DNA of 48,125 bases from a virus. The notes under the pieces were generated by a model. It searched no databases and was not told the DNA's origin. It saw only the letters and a program-made list of their open reading frames with translations. This document shows positions 1 through 7,934 of this stretch, piece by piece. Location of the stretch: the IMG/VR virus record IMGVR_UViG_3300009180_000062, positions 1 to 48,125 of that record; one strand, 5' to 3'. Positions within the stretch are counted from its first letter, which is position 1. Each line of letters begins with the position of its first letter. Both the position numbers and the translations under genes were made by a program.

Positions 1-1
1 A

Positions 2-169
2 GGAGAGGTTGAGTATAGGTTTACCGTAGGTATTCCGCCTTCATCTGGACTCTATTCAATCCATACAAAGGTTTTTCTTAGAGAAAATAAAAGCGATTTT
101 ATCCAAGATACAACCTATTATAATATGGACTCTCTATTTAAATTTGAAAAAGTTGATACTAGGGATTGA
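2..169 (+). CDS. C-terminal fragment of an unknown protein (cut by window edge)
   Basis: An open frame enters from the left edge and reads 55 codons to a TGA at 167-169. Its end (VDTRD) lies 24 bases before the dCMP deaminase start, in the same direction, so it is probably the last part of an upstream gene in the same transcription unit. The visible part is rich in Tyr, Phe and Ser and has no motif I recognise. Only frame continuity and neighbouring gene spacing support it. Confidence 0.55.
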   Translation, partial: GEVEYRFTVGIPPSSGLYSIHTKVFLRENKSDFIQDTTYYNMDSLFKFEKVDTRD

Positions 170-193
170 CTTTTCTCCAGCGGTGCATAAGTT

Positions 194-613
194 ATGAGCA
201 TGGAACGACCCACTTGGGATCAGATTTGGTCCGACTTTGCAAAGATCATAGCGCAGAGGTCTTATGACCCTAGATTTAAGGTTGGCGCAGTTATCGTAAC
301 TGACGACAATACACAGGTTCTTGCCGTTGGCTACAATGGAAATCATCGTGGCGGAAAGAACATAGTTGAGTCCGATGAACCGGGAAAGTCTGGCTTTATT
401 CATGCAGAAAATAATGCGCTGATTAAAATGGACTATAATAATCCAAAGGGAAAAAAGATGTATGTTACACTCTCTCCCTGCTTGGCCTGTGCAAAGTTAA
501 TTCTAAATGCTTCAATTGATGAGGTATTCTATCTAGAGGATTATAGAGATTCTTCTGGAATAGATCTTCTAAGAGAATTTGGAGTGAATGTTACAAAAGT
601 TGGTGATAAATGA
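194..613 (+). CDS. deoxycytidylate (dCMP) deaminase family protein
   Basis: This 139-aa protein belongs to the zinc-dependent cytidine/dCMP deaminase family and probably converts dCMP to dUMP, feeding thymidylate synthesis. The zinc and catalytic signature is complete: His70-Ala-Glu72 (HAEN), then PCxxC with Cys96 and Cys99. The length fits phage and bacterial dCMP deaminases. It overlaps the next gene by ATGA (610-613). The window also has a ThyX at 36.6-37.7 kb that would use its product. Substrate choice (dCMP versus other cytosine compounds) cannot be settled by eye. The family is certain from the motifs; dCMP as substrate is inferred from phage context. Confidence 0.9.
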   Translation: MSMERPTWDQIWSDFAKIIAQRSYDPRFKVGAVIVTDDNTQVLAVGYNGNHRGGKNIVESDEPGKSGFIHAENNALIKMDYNNPKGKKMYVTLSPCLACAKLILNASIDEVFYLEDYRDSSGIDLLREFGVNVTKVGDK

Positions 614-849
614 TTATATTTTCAGTAATTGGATTCTTTTACCTTTTGCCAATGCTTACGCTTTGGCTAGCTCTTCGTAGGGCTTGTCAAAGAAATGTTA
701 TGACTAGGGACGATGCAGAAGGACTTTTTCCATTCACCCTAATGCCAATTTTAAATTTCATTGTTACAATATATATTTTTAAAGAAGCTCTTGCCGATAT
801 TAAATTCTACAATAAGCTTATGAACATTATTTTAGGAGAAAATAAGTAA
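610..849 (+). CDS. small membrane protein, two predicted TM segments
   Basis: This 79-aa protein has two strongly hydrophobic stretches, residues about 2-22 and 42-60, separated by a charged Arg/Asp loop, so it is probably an inner-membrane hairpin. It starts inside the stop of the dCMP deaminase gene and ends in a TAATG overlap with the next gene, which suggests translational coupling. I do not recognise the family. Membrane-acting roles such as holin or superinfection exclusion are possible, but nothing in the sequence points to one. Confidence 0.75.
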   Translation: MIIFSVIGFFYLLPMLTLWLALRRACQRNVMTRDDAEGLFPFTLMPILNFIVTIYIFKEALADIKFYNKLMNIILGENK

Positions 850-1694
850 TGCACAGCCTAACTGTTAACGATGTTCTTCTTGATACCTTTAATCCTCAGC
901 TCGTTCAAATTGACAACAATGAATATTCTAGAATTTGGAATAACTTTTCAACAATTCGATCAAACCTTGAGACAAAGCAGAGGGCTGCAAATGTCGCAGC
1001 TGGTAATCCAAGTAGGTATGTTTATATTAATAGTGGAGACGTTCTCTATCAGCAAACACTATTAACCGAAGCACATTATATCTCAATGCTTTTTAATGTT
1101 AATTCTTTTTTGCTTGTATCTGGGGCACTACAGGGAAATAATAACTCAAGGTATATGGATTGGCAGCTGCTAGAGAATATATCTTCTTGGCTTGTCTCAA
1201 AGCCAGAGCTTGCAAAGAAGGCTCTTTTTTCTAAAACAACCAGCGACGATATTAAGGCTAGGATTGTATCTAGAAATCTAATAAATATGGACTTTCTTTT
1301 TGAGTCCGTAAAAAACAAGATGATCCTATCTCTTCCGCTAAATATGCAGTCTCATGCTTTGGAGCTTTGCGATCCTTCTGATGCTCCAATTTTTTTGGAT
1401 TCAGATTACGATAAGGTTCGGCTTGCTGCCTATATTAAGCTTGGCCCCGTATCAAATGTGGACAAGATGATTAAAGATCCTCATGCCCCCGTAAGGCGTT
1501 ATGCTATCAATATTCTTGCTGCTGGCGATGCTCGACTTGCTTCCTTTATAAATGACCGTTCCGCAGATATTTTCTGTCAGGCTCTTCAAAAGATTGATGC
1601 AGCTCTTATTCCGATGATGCTTGGTAGTACCCACCTTAAGAAGAAGCGCGCAAAGGAGATTCTGAATAATCGGCTACTTGGATCAAGTAGTTGA
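849..1694 (+). CDS. helical-repeat (HEAT-like) protein, member of a local paralogue family
   Basis: This 281-aa, mainly helical protein has an irregular HEAT-like second half (residues about 165-270) with repeated Asp-Pro turn signatures such as KDPHAPVRRYAIN. Its C-terminus reads IPMMLGSTHLKKKRAKEIL, nearly repeated as IPMMLGSRHLK in the protein at 28987-29715. The proteins at 8322 and 24142 have a similar size, helical texture and C-terminal LPxM/LxF...LG...R pattern. No catalytic motif is visible, so a scaffold or protein-binding role is the most I would infer. It is last in its run, followed by a strong terminator. Confidence 0.8.
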   Translation: MHSLTVNDVLLDTFNPQLVQIDNNEYSRIWNNFSTIRSNLETKQRAANVAAGNPSRYVYINSGDVLYQQTLLTEAHYISMLFNVNSFLLVSGALQGNNNSRYMDWQLLENISSWLVSKPELAKKALFSKTTSDDIKARIVSRNLINMDFLFESVKNKMILSLPLNMQSHALELCDPSDAPIFLDSDYDKVRLAAYIKLGPVSNVDKMIKDPHAPVRRYAINILAAGDARLASFINDRSADIFCQALQKIDAALIPMMLGSTHLKKKRAKEILNNRLLGSSS

Positions 1695-1723
1695 TTTAAT
1701 TTAAATTCTAAAAGAATTAATTT

Positions 1724-1749
1724 GGCGGGGCATTGACCCCGCCTTTTTT
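1724..1749 (+). terminator. Rho-independent terminator
   Basis: A perfect 7-bp GC stem (GGCGGGG / CCCCGCC) with the six-base loop CATTGA is followed by six T. It lies 30 bases after the HEAT-like gene and closes the 194-1694 unit. Confidence 0.92.
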
Positions 1750-1764
1750 GTACTAATACTTCTC

Positions 1765-1770
1765 TATAAT
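1765..1770 (+). promoter_or_regulatory. possible -10 element TATAAT
   Basis: A perfect TATAAT sits 17 bases before the ATG at 1787, just after the terminator. No -35 consensus lies at 16-18 bp upstream, which is the terminator T-tract. The call rests on position and the hexamer only. Confidence 0.35.
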
Positions 1771-1786
1771 TTTAAATGGAGAAAGA

Positions 1787-2449
1787 ATGGATAGGGCAGA
1801 AAGAATTCAAAAAATAGCATCACTTTCAGATAAAATTGAAAAGAGCAAGGGAGCAGTTCTGCTTATTCCAGAGCTTCAAGTATCAGCAGCTTTAAAGTAT
1901 CATCTTGACAACAGAATTAAGCTTGCTTCAAATACATTCCGTATTCACTCTTCAGAGTATCTCTCACTATTCAATGAGGCAAGGGATCTTTGGAAGATGG
2001 GAGCACTCTCTGTTTGCGAAGAGGACGAATGGCTCCTAAATACCGACATTGGCAAGACTGCCATGCTAGATGGAGTTGAGGTTCCTCTCGATCTTCCAAT
2101 AGAGATTGATGACGATGAATCTTATTATGTTAAGACAGCTGCTGATAAAAAGAAAAAGAAAAGCCCAGGAAGATTAAATTCTCCAAGAAGAATTGGAAAG
2201 AATGATCCTGGTCACGGCAAAAAGAAATTTATTGTTCACGTTAAAAATCCTGCAACAGGCAACGTAAAAACAATAACCTTTGGTGATGCAAATCTTTCTG
2301 TTAAGGCAAATAATCCAGAGAGAAGAAAGTCATTCCTTGCCAGACATAACTGCGATAATCCCGGCCCAAAGACCGGTGCAAGATATTGGTCTTGCAATCT
2401 ACACCGCTATAAGAAGCAGCTAGGCCTAAAGTTTGAGGGTAGATGGTAG
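1787..2449 (+). CDS. unknown phage protein with a basic, Cys-containing C-terminal domain
   Basis: This 220-aa protein has three parts. The helical N-terminal region (1-115) ends in an acidic patch (EIDDDES). A Lys-rich linker (about 122-145, KKKKK) follows. The C-terminal domain (about 146-215) contains KKFIVHVKNPATGNVKTI, then PERRKSFLARHNCDNPGPK and ARYWSCNLHRYKK. I recall this C-terminal pattern as a recurring small domain in myovirus proteins, but I cannot name its family with confidence. The linker and basic domain suggest nucleic-acid binding (inference). It overlaps the next gene by seven bases. Confidence 0.8.
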   Translation: MDRAERIQKIASLSDKIEKSKGAVLLIPELQVSAALKYHLDNRIKLASNTFRIHSSEYLSLFNEARDLWKMGALSVCEEDEWLLNTDIGKTAMLDGVEVPLDLPIEIDDDESYYVKTAADKKKKKSPGRLNSPRRIGKNDPGHGKKKFIVHVKNPATGNVKTITFGDANLSVKANNPERRKSFLARHNCDNPGPKTGARYWSCNLHRYKKQLGLKFEGRW

Positions 2450-2715
2450 GCTTACCTTTTAAAGAGGTTGAAGAGGGCGACGGGTGGTTTATCCGTCGCT
2501 TTTCTGATAGTGTTCACGACGAAGAGCTTACATGGCACAGGGATGGAGAGGACAGGGAGATTAGCCTAGTCGCTGGCGATGGTTGGGAGTTTCAGAGAGA
2601 CAATGCCCTTCCCGTATTACTTATGAAAGGAGATTGCCACTCAATCCGTAAGGGTGAGTGGCATCGTTTGGTTAAGGGCTCTGGAGAGCTAATCTTAAAG
2701 ATTAAGAAATTCTAG
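2443..2715 (+). CDS. small cupin-like phage protein
   Basis: This 90-aa protein is predicted to be all beta, with the pattern LTWHRDGEDRE, GWEFQRDN, LPVLLMKGDCHSIRKGEWHRLVKG. Spaced His and Glu residues and a Gly-Asp turn before a late HRLVKG strand resemble a minimal cupin barrel. Similar short cupin-like proteins are common in T4-like and other large phages, where their role is unknown. The ATG lies inside the end of the preceding gene (ATGGTAG). Its 3' end overlaps by 14 bases the end of the convergent minus-strand gene. Metal binding is plausible but unproven. Confidence 0.7.
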   Translation: MVGLPFKEVEEGDGWFIRRFSDSVHDEELTWHRDGEDREISLVAGDGWEFQRDNALPVLLMKGDCHSIRKGEWHRLVKGSGELILKIKKF

Positions 2716-4162
2716 AGCGACCAAATCTGGTTGATGATTCTGTTGCAGCTTCCATCTGAGAGCGAACCCTTAGTCTGCGAAGTGTTGCAAGCTTTTTTAT
2801 CTTTGGATCAACGTGGCTTGATGATCTTGTTATTCTTGCGCCAAGACCACTTCTTATATATCCGGCCAATATTGTTGTTGCCGCCTTATCATCAAGAGTT
2901 CTTCCTCCTAATCTCTTCCAGAATCCTGCATGTTCTGGGCCTGCTGCTGTTCTTGACCATTTAAATGCATTATCATAAAATGCATTTATAGCCTCTTGAA
3001 GAGGAGTTAGAAATTGTTTGCTTGATATTGCCTCTGCATATGAACTAGGAATTGAGGCCTCTAATCCTGCATTCTCATTTAAAATCAGCTTTGCAACTGC
3101 ATATGCAGCAGATTTTCCAGTTCCTGGGCCAGATCCTGCACCATCCATAATTATCTTTGCTCTTCTTGACTCTTTTACAAAATCAATGCCTGGCGTTCCA
3201 ACAAGCTTATTGTCATACATTTTTTGTAGTACTTGGCCTAAAACTGTTTCTTTTGCGCTAAAGTCTGTTGCAGCTGGCTTTGCCTCTTCAGTCTTTGCTG
3301 GTGTTGCCGCTTCTGCTGGCCTTGCAGCATCTGTAGCACCAGTTGTTGCTGCAGCAGAATCTGATCCAGCAACAGGAGTAAGTCCATCTATATTTTTAAC
3401 TAACTGAGGCCAATTTCCATAGGACTGATTTAGTGTTTTTGCCGGAGAGTTATTTTTGCTATATGTTAGGCTTTTTCCATCTGCACCTATTACAAATGTA
3501 TATCCAGCATTATCTTTTACTGTTTTTTTCCAAAGATCTCTTTTTATTACATCAGAATATGCTCTTGCTGGTGCTTTTCTTGTTGTCTGAATCTTTTTGG
3601 TTGTACTATTACTTGAACCAGAATTTTGTGCAGAATAAGAAGCAACAGATCTATCATAATTTGCCCCAAGTTGAGCATCACTTTGTGATGATCCTAATCC
3701 TTTTGCTCTTGCAATATAACTTTCTTTTGTTTCTGCGGCAGTTACTTCTGGATATTCTGTATCATCATAGCTTTGCCCATCTTCAGCAACTTTTCTCATT
3801 CCAGCCAATTTATTAGCAGAGTTATATTTCTCAATAACAACATTAATTAGAACTTTAGATACATTTAAAGTTGGACTTAGCTCGCCCTTTTTTGTAGTTA
3901 AGGATGGGAGTAGTGCTATTAGTTCATTTGAGCTAATAACCTTTGAGTCTTTTCCTTTCATCAAGTTTCTATAATAGACAGTTAGATCGGAACTTGTAAT
4001 GCAGCCAGATAGTGTTTTTCCTGGCAAAACCTCAACATCGCTTATTGTGCGACCCTTCTGGTTTACATATATTGGGTCATCCATATTATTATATAGATTA
4101 AAATATTGTTCTTTTGCTTCCTTCATTAACTGTGCTAATTTTGCCAATCTCAAGCTACTCAT
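2702..4162 (-). CDS. probable virion protein, paired with the upstream minus-strand gene
   Basis: This 486-aa protein begins with a basic amphipathic segment (SSLRLAKLAQLMKEAKEQY). It continues into a low-complexity Ala/Thr/Pro/Lys linker (about 270-305), and ends with a domain (about 308-475) that matches the C-terminus of the 4164-6113 protein: both have V-L-x-x-(V/M)-L/I...Y-x-x-(K/R)-L-V, a Gly-Ala-Gly turn and a final RRLRVR tail. It starts one base after that gene's stop, so the two are co-transcribed. No enzyme motif is visible. Long, modular, low-complexity proteins of this type in phages are usually virion components; that is inference. Confidence 0.75.
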   Translation of the reverse strand: MSSLRLAKLAQLMKEAKEQYFNLYNNMDDPIYVNQKGRTISDVEVLPGKTLSGCITSSDLTVYYRNLMKGKDSKVISSNELIALLPSLTTKKGELSPTLNVSKVLINVVIEKYNSANKLAGMRKVAEDGQSYDDTEYPEVTAAETKESYIARAKGLGSSQSDAQLGANYDRSVASYSAQNSGSSNSTTKKIQTTRKAPARAYSDVIKRDLWKKTVKDNAGYTFVIGADGKSLTYSKNNSPAKTLNQSYGNWPQLVKNIDGLTPVAGSDSAAATTGATDAARPAEAATPAKTEEAKPAATDFSAKETVLGQVLQKMYDNKLVGTPGIDFVKESRRAKIIMDGAGSGPGTGKSAAYAVAKLILNENAGLEASIPSSYAEAISSKQFLTPLQEAINAFYDNAFKWSRTAAGPEHAGFWKRLGGRTLDDKAATTILAGYIRSGLGARITRSSSHVDPKIKKLATLRRLRVRSQMEAATESSTRFGRSRIS

Positions 4163-4163
4163 A

Positions 4164-6113
4164 TTATGCTCCTCTAACTCTTAGTCTTCTCATTGCTGCT
4201 CTTTCAGCTGGAGTTAAATTAGCCTCGATTTCTCTTCTAATTCTTTCTCTACGCTCTTCGGCTAATTTTACAAAACGGTTCTGAGAAAAGCTTGCTTCTT
4301 TCCAGCTACCACCAGCCATTGTTCCGAGGTACTTCTTAACATTTTCAGTTGCCTTGTTCTTTCCTGGATTTATCATACCTGGATTTGCTGACTCATAAAT
4401 GTCGTGAATTGTCTGCTGAACCATCTTAAAGGCTGTAGCCAATTCTGTTCCCTTTATTGTCTTCTTTGTGATTGGAGTAGCTAGTTTGTCTGGAACAACT
4501 GATTCTAATTGAGGATTTCTCTTTAGAAGAACCTTGGCAGCATTTGGAAATCCAGAAGGTCCAGCGCCACCAATTGCATCAACGAGACTCTGAGTTTGTT
4601 TCTTTTCATAAGATAAGAATCCGCCTCCCTCAACAAGTCTTTCGTTATAAAGAATTCCAATCATCTCTGCTAAGACATTTACCTTTCCAGATACTGCTGG
4701 AGCCTCTCCCTTTGGTGCTTCTGGTGTAGCAGGCTTATCTTCTCCAGTTGTAGATGGTACTTTTTCTGTTCCAATAAACTTTGCCAATCTCTTTACTGCA
4801 ATTATTCCACCGCGAGCATCTGGTGTGAATCCAATTTCATCAGAAGCCTCTCCCCAAGTTTGACCTGAAACTAATTTTGTATCATTAATATTTTCTGCTG
4901 CTTTTGTTGCAGCATCAACAAAGCCTCTAAATGCACTATCGAATTTTGGAGTCCAGCTTGTTTGAACTGTATCGAGGAATCCCTTTTCAATCATTATCTC
5001 TGATGCACCAACATAATCAAGACTCTCGTTTCTTGTTGTTCTTGGAACTCCTCCTCCACCGCCACCATTACCACCGCCGTTACCACCGCCCTGTGGAACA
5101 TTTGGTTTATCTTCTCCACCACCACTCTTTGCTGCCAAGATAGGATCATGGCTCTTTAGTGTGGAAATATACTGCGCAACCCATCCTGTGAAATCTGCCA
5201 CACCCTTTGCTACGCAGGGGCTTTTCCTTATCATATCATAAGATCTATCGTCTCTTCCTCCGACTATAAATCTTGCGGCCCAACTTCCACCACTCTGATC
5301 TTGTGCATTGGCAAGCTCTCTAGAAATATTGTCAAGTGTTATCTGCTTTAATGCATAATCTCTCATTCTAATGCTTGTTGTTGAGGCATGAAGAATGTCA
5401 GCATAATTTTTTATTATTCTTGCATTTTCAAAATCTGCAATGTCTGAAAGATCTCCACCGTAGTCCCAGTCTGCTACATCACACTCAATTATTGGCTGCC
5501 AATAATTCTGAACAGTTCTGATTAAGCCAGTTCTTAATATATCAGATGGGTCTCCTGTTTTTAACTGATCCTCATCAATTCCGCCATATATTAACTGTCC
5601 AATCTTTGGATATGCCAATAATGCTGCTGCTGCCGCACCTATTGATATTGCTCCTGCGGCTGTTACTCCTGCTCCTGTTGCGGCAGTTCCTGCTCCTGCT
5701 GCCGCTACTTCTGTTGCGACAGGTGCCGCTGCAACTGTTGCCGCCTCTGTTGCGACAGGAGCAGCAACAGTTGCTGTCTCTGCAGTTCCTGTCAATGCTG
5801 TTCCTGCACCCCTAAGTGCTGTTGTTCCGGGTCTATATGAAATTGGCATAGTGGTTGTTGCTGGTCTAAATCCAATTTCTCTAAGTAGTCCGGTTTCTGA
5901 CATATGACTGCCAAGAGCAGTTCTCTCTGCAGAACTTAGTGTATTATAAATTCTGTTAAATTCTGCTGGATTATTTCTTACTAAATTTGAAAATGCACCA
6001 GTCATAGATCCTGTTCTATCGCCACCAACTATAGCGTAAACAATGTCTGCTGCGGAAGTTGGTGTTAGTAATGCTCTTTTTGAGATGCCACTTCTGTTAT
6101 CTACTTTTCTCAT
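4164..6113 (-). CDS. long Ala/Gly-rich probable virion protein
   Basis: This 649-aa protein starts at the ATG at 6113, which has a GGAG motif 5-6 bases upstream; a GTG at 6140 would add nine residues without a good ribosome site. Residues about 100-165 form an Ala/Thr/Val low-complexity region running into a hydrophobic stretch (AISIGAAAAALLAYPKIGQ) that could cross a membrane. A Gly/Asn linker (GGGNGGGNGGGGGG) lies near the middle. The C-terminal domain (about 485-649) is shared with the next gene and also ends in RRLRVR. A virion protein that contacts the membrane, for example during DNA entry, is one reading. I do not recognise a named family. Confidence 0.75.
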   Translation of the reverse strand: MRKVDNRSGISKRALLTPTSAADIVYAIVGGDRTGSMTGAFSNLVRNNPAEFNRIYNTLSSAERTALGSHMSETGLLREIGFRPATTTMPISYRPGTTALRGAGTALTGTAETATVAAPVATEAATVAAAPVATEVAAAGAGTAATGAGVTAAGAISIGAAAAALLAYPKIGQLIYGGIDEDQLKTGDPSDILRTGLIRTVQNYWQPIIECDVADWDYGGDLSDIADFENARIIKNYADILHASTTSIRMRDYALKQITLDNISRELANAQDQSGGSWAARFIVGGRDDRSYDMIRKSPCVAKGVADFTGWVAQYISTLKSHDPILAAKSGGGEDKPNVPQGGGNGGGNGGGGGGVPRTTRNESLDYVGASEIMIEKGFLDTVQTSWTPKFDSAFRGFVDAATKAAENINDTKLVSGQTWGEASDEIGFTPDARGGIIAVKRLAKFIGTEKVPSTTGEDKPATPEAPKGEAPAVSGKVNVLAEMIGILYNERLVEGGGFLSYEKKQTQSLVDAIGGAGPSGFPNAAKVLLKRNPQLESVVPDKLATPITKKTIKGTELATAFKMVQQTIHDIYESANPGMINPGKNKATENVKKYLGTMAGGSWKEASFSQNRFVKLAEERRERIRREIEANLTPAERAAMRRLRVRGA

Positions 6114-6266
6114 AAAATCTCCATAAAACTGTTTATACACTTCTCAATAAAATAATAGAAAAAATTATTTTTGGTTAAGCTTTTTAAAAATTTTGCAGTA
6201 TATATATAAAACCCTCTATATATAGTAACTAAGTTAATAGATAATACTTCCAACAGGATATATAAT
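6114..6266. promoter_or_regulatory. divergent AT-rich intergenic region
   Basis: About 150 bases separate the minus-strand virion-like operon from the plus-strand nucleotidyltransferase gene. The stretch is very AT-rich and holds several TATATA-type runs (6200-6208, 6221-6227, 6259-6264), any of which could be a -10 in either direction. No -35 partner stands out. Both operons must have promoters here or nearby. Confidence 0.4.
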
Positions 6267-6692
6267 ATGAATATTGATAATAAAAGAAAAATAGTAGCTG
6301 TATCGGGTGGTTGTGATCCATGTCACTCTGGTCATGTCAAAATGATTCTTGAGGCAGCAACCTATGGCGATGTAGTAGTCATCCTTAATTCTGACGATTG
6401 GCTCATGAGGAAGAAGGGCTATAAATTTATGTCTTGGGAGGAAAGGGCAGAGATTATTATGGCATTTAAAGGAGTTGTATCCGTAATTCCAGTTGATGAT
6501 TCAGATGGAACTGTTTGTGAAGCCCTTCGTCGTATTTGTCCAGATTATTTTGCAAATGGTGGTGATAGAAAGGCTGGAAATACACCAGAGGGCGAGGTTT
6601 GTGCCGAGCTTGGAATAGAAATGTTGTGGAATGTTGGCGGTGGAAAGACCCAATCTTCCTCTTGGCTAATTGACGCCGTGAAAAAAACTTAG
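6267..6692 (+). CDS. cytidylyltransferase-like nucleotidyltransferase (HldE/RfaE C-domain or TagD type)
   Basis: This 141-aa protein has the nucleotidyltransferase Rossmann fold. The signature His20-Ser-Gly-His23 sits in the early GGCDPCHSGH loop, and a late QSSSWLI matches the second nucleotide-binding motif (usually SSS/TSTT). The size matches the stand-alone adenylyl/cytidylyltransferases that make ADP-heptose or CDP-glycerol. The family reaction is transfer of NMP from an NTP to a sugar or alcohol phosphate. The phage substrate cannot be inferred; ADP-heptose-type signalling, surface sugar or DNA hypermodification chemistry are options. It is isolated between two promoter-bearing gaps. 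Confidence 0.85.
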   Translation: MNIDNKRKIVAVSGGCDPCHSGHVKMILEAATYGDVVVILNSDDWLMRKKGYKFMSWEERAEIIMAFKGVVSVIPVDDSDGTVCEALRRICPDYFANGGDRKAGNTPEGEVCAELGIEMLWNVGGGKTQSSSWLIDAVKKT

Positions 6693-6709
6693 AAATTTTT
6701 GTTCCCCAC

Positions 6710-6737
6710 TTGATCTTCGCCCTACGGTGGATATATT
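6710..6737 (+). promoter_or_regulatory. promoter, TTGATC-16 bp-TATATT
   Basis: TTGATC (6710-6715) and TATATT (6732-6737) are 16 bases apart, directly before the zinc-ribbon gene at 6756. This is the same style as the sites at 32363 and 37675. Confidence 0.6.
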
Positions 6738-6755
6738 AATAGGGTCGAGGTGCAA

Positions 6756-7118
6756 ATGATTAAGTCCTGCGTTCATTGTGGCGAAGAGTTTGATACAAAG
6801 TCCGCTCAGAAGATTATGGTTGGCGGAAAAATCAACGAGTGTTCCGATTGCGTTGTCTCTCTCAAGACAGAAAAGGCCCCCGTCTCAATTGGTGTTGGAG
6901 CAGGGGATGGAAAGACCACCATGATCACCGTAATGCGCTTTGATAATAAGACTAATGCCAATGCTTATATGAAGGCTTACAAAAACTCTACCGGGTTTAA
7001 TAAGGGTAAGAGCTGCCATTTGGGCTCAACAAACATCATGCATACTGATTCATTTGGAGGAAAGATGGTGGGTGAGTTTGGTGGTAATGGGAACCACAAC
7101 GGAAAGAAGCTTTATTGA
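6756..7118 (+). CDS. zinc-ribbon protein of unknown function
   Basis: This 120-aa protein begins with a zinc ribbon, CVHCGEEF ... ECSDC, giving four Cys at about 5, 8, 30 and 33. A Gly-rich C-terminal half follows (VGAGDGKT; FGGNGNHNGKK). I chose ATG 6756 because GAGG (6747-6750) sits five bases ahead; GTG at 6750 would overlap that site. The GDGKT string resembles a short P-loop, but the protein lacks a Walker B and is too small for a typical ATPase. Role unknown; zinc binding is the only supported feature. Confidence 0.75.
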   Translation: MIKSCVHCGEEFDTKSAQKIMVGGKINECSDCVVSLKTEKAPVSIGVGAGDGKTTMITVMRFDNKTNANAYMKAYKNSTGFNKGKSCHLGSTNIMHTDSFGGKMVGEFGGNGNHNGKKLY

Positions 7119-7122
7119 TTAA

Positions 7123-7182
7123 TTTTGGCGGAAATCAAAATCATATACTAATTTTTTTATATGGTTTGGAGTTCCGCCAAAA
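7123..7182 (+). repeat. 11-bp inverted repeat flanking the HNH gene start
   Basis: TTTTGGCGGAA (7123-7133) and TTCCGCCAAAA (7172-7182) are perfect reverse complements separated by 38 AT-rich bases. The right arm ends on the A of the preferred HNH start codon, so an RNA hairpin would hold the start codon at its base. It could be a terminator, a translation control hairpin or an insertion boundary. Confidence 0.7.
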
Positions 7183-7823
7183 TGTTAGAAAATAAGAATT
7201 GTTCAAAATGTAATCAAAATTTGCCAATTTATAACTTTTACACTAGAAATGATACGGCTTCTGGTTACGCTAGCCAATGTAAAAGATGCGAATCAATTAG
7301 AAAAGCAAAGCCATTGAATGAGCTAAAATTTAAGGGTACAAGATTAAATACAGAAACCCACAAGTGGTGCCCTAATTGCAATCTCTTATTAGAAAAAGAT
7401 AAGTTTTATAAAAATAAAATACAGCCAAGTGGTTTAACTAGCGTATGTAGATCTTGTAAAAATAAAAAAGAAATAGAAAAAAGAAATAATAATAGTGCTT
7501 ATAAATTAAGAACAAATATTTCTCGAACCATAAGAAAAATGCTAAAAGGCAATCAAAAGTCAGGCTCTTGTATGTCATATTTGCCATTTACTTTGCCTCA
7601 GCTTAAACAACATCTTGAATCTCATTTTGATGAAGAAATGAATTGGAATAATTATGGTTCTTATTGGCATGTCGATCATATTTATCCACACTCTTTGCTA
7701 GAGTATGATGGCATGGAGCATGAAAATTTTATAAAGGCCTGGTGCCTTGAAAATCTTAGGCCATTAGAAAAAATAGAAAATATGAAAAAATCAAACAAAA
7801 TTATTTCAACTAACATATCCTAG
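7182..7823 (+). CDS. HNH endonuclease with two N-terminal zinc knuckles
   Basis: This 213-aa protein (from ATG 7182; an ATG at 7161 would give 220) has two Cys4-type zinc knuckles: CSKC ... CKRC in residues 7-32, then CPNC ... CRSC around 68-93. A C-terminal HNH core follows with WHVDHIYPHS and a later ENLRPLEKIENMKKSNK. This architecture is typical of free-standing phage homing endonucleases that nick or cut DNA. GGAG lies ten bases before ATG 7182. It is flanked by an inverted repeat upstream and by the interrupted deaminase gene downstream, suggesting an inserted mobile gene. AT-rich codon use (AAA, AAT) is stronger than in its neighbours. Confidence 0.88.
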   Translation: MLENKNCSKCNQNLPIYNFYTRNDTASGYASQCKRCESIRKAKPLNELKFKGTRLNTETHKWCPNCNLLLEKDKFYKNKIQPSGLTSVCRSCKNKKEIEKRNNNSAYKLRTNISRTIRKMLKGNQKSGSCMSYLPFTLPQLKQHLESHFDEEMNWNNYGSYWHVDHIYPHSLLEYDGMEHENFIKAWCLENLRPLEKIENMKKSNKIISTNIS

Positions 7824-7867
7824 TATATCCCGCTACACACCAAATATAAAAAATCTCACTTAGCCAA

Positions 7868-7914
7868 TTGACCTTATCCTCCCGGTGCGTACATTATAGG
7901 TGAGCACGGTGCTC
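7868..7914 (+). promoter_or_regulatory. promoter with hairpin at the transcript 5' end
   Basis: TTGACC (7868-7873) and CATTAT (7892-7897) are 18 bases apart. Directly after, GAGCA-CGG-TGCTC (7902-7914) forms a hairpin close to the predicted +1. A strong AAGGAGG (7923-7929) and ATG 7935 follow. Confidence 0.65.
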
Positions 7915-7934
7915 AAAGATATAAGGAGGTTTTC

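Noticed and set aside
5546-5815. Plus-strand Leu-rich ORF
   Set aside because: It is antisense to the Ala-rich part of a long minus-strand gene, and its Leu run mirrors Ala/Val codons.
6756-7118. P-loop ATPase from GDGKT
   Set aside because: The string is part of a Gly-rich tail with no Walker B, and the protein is too small.
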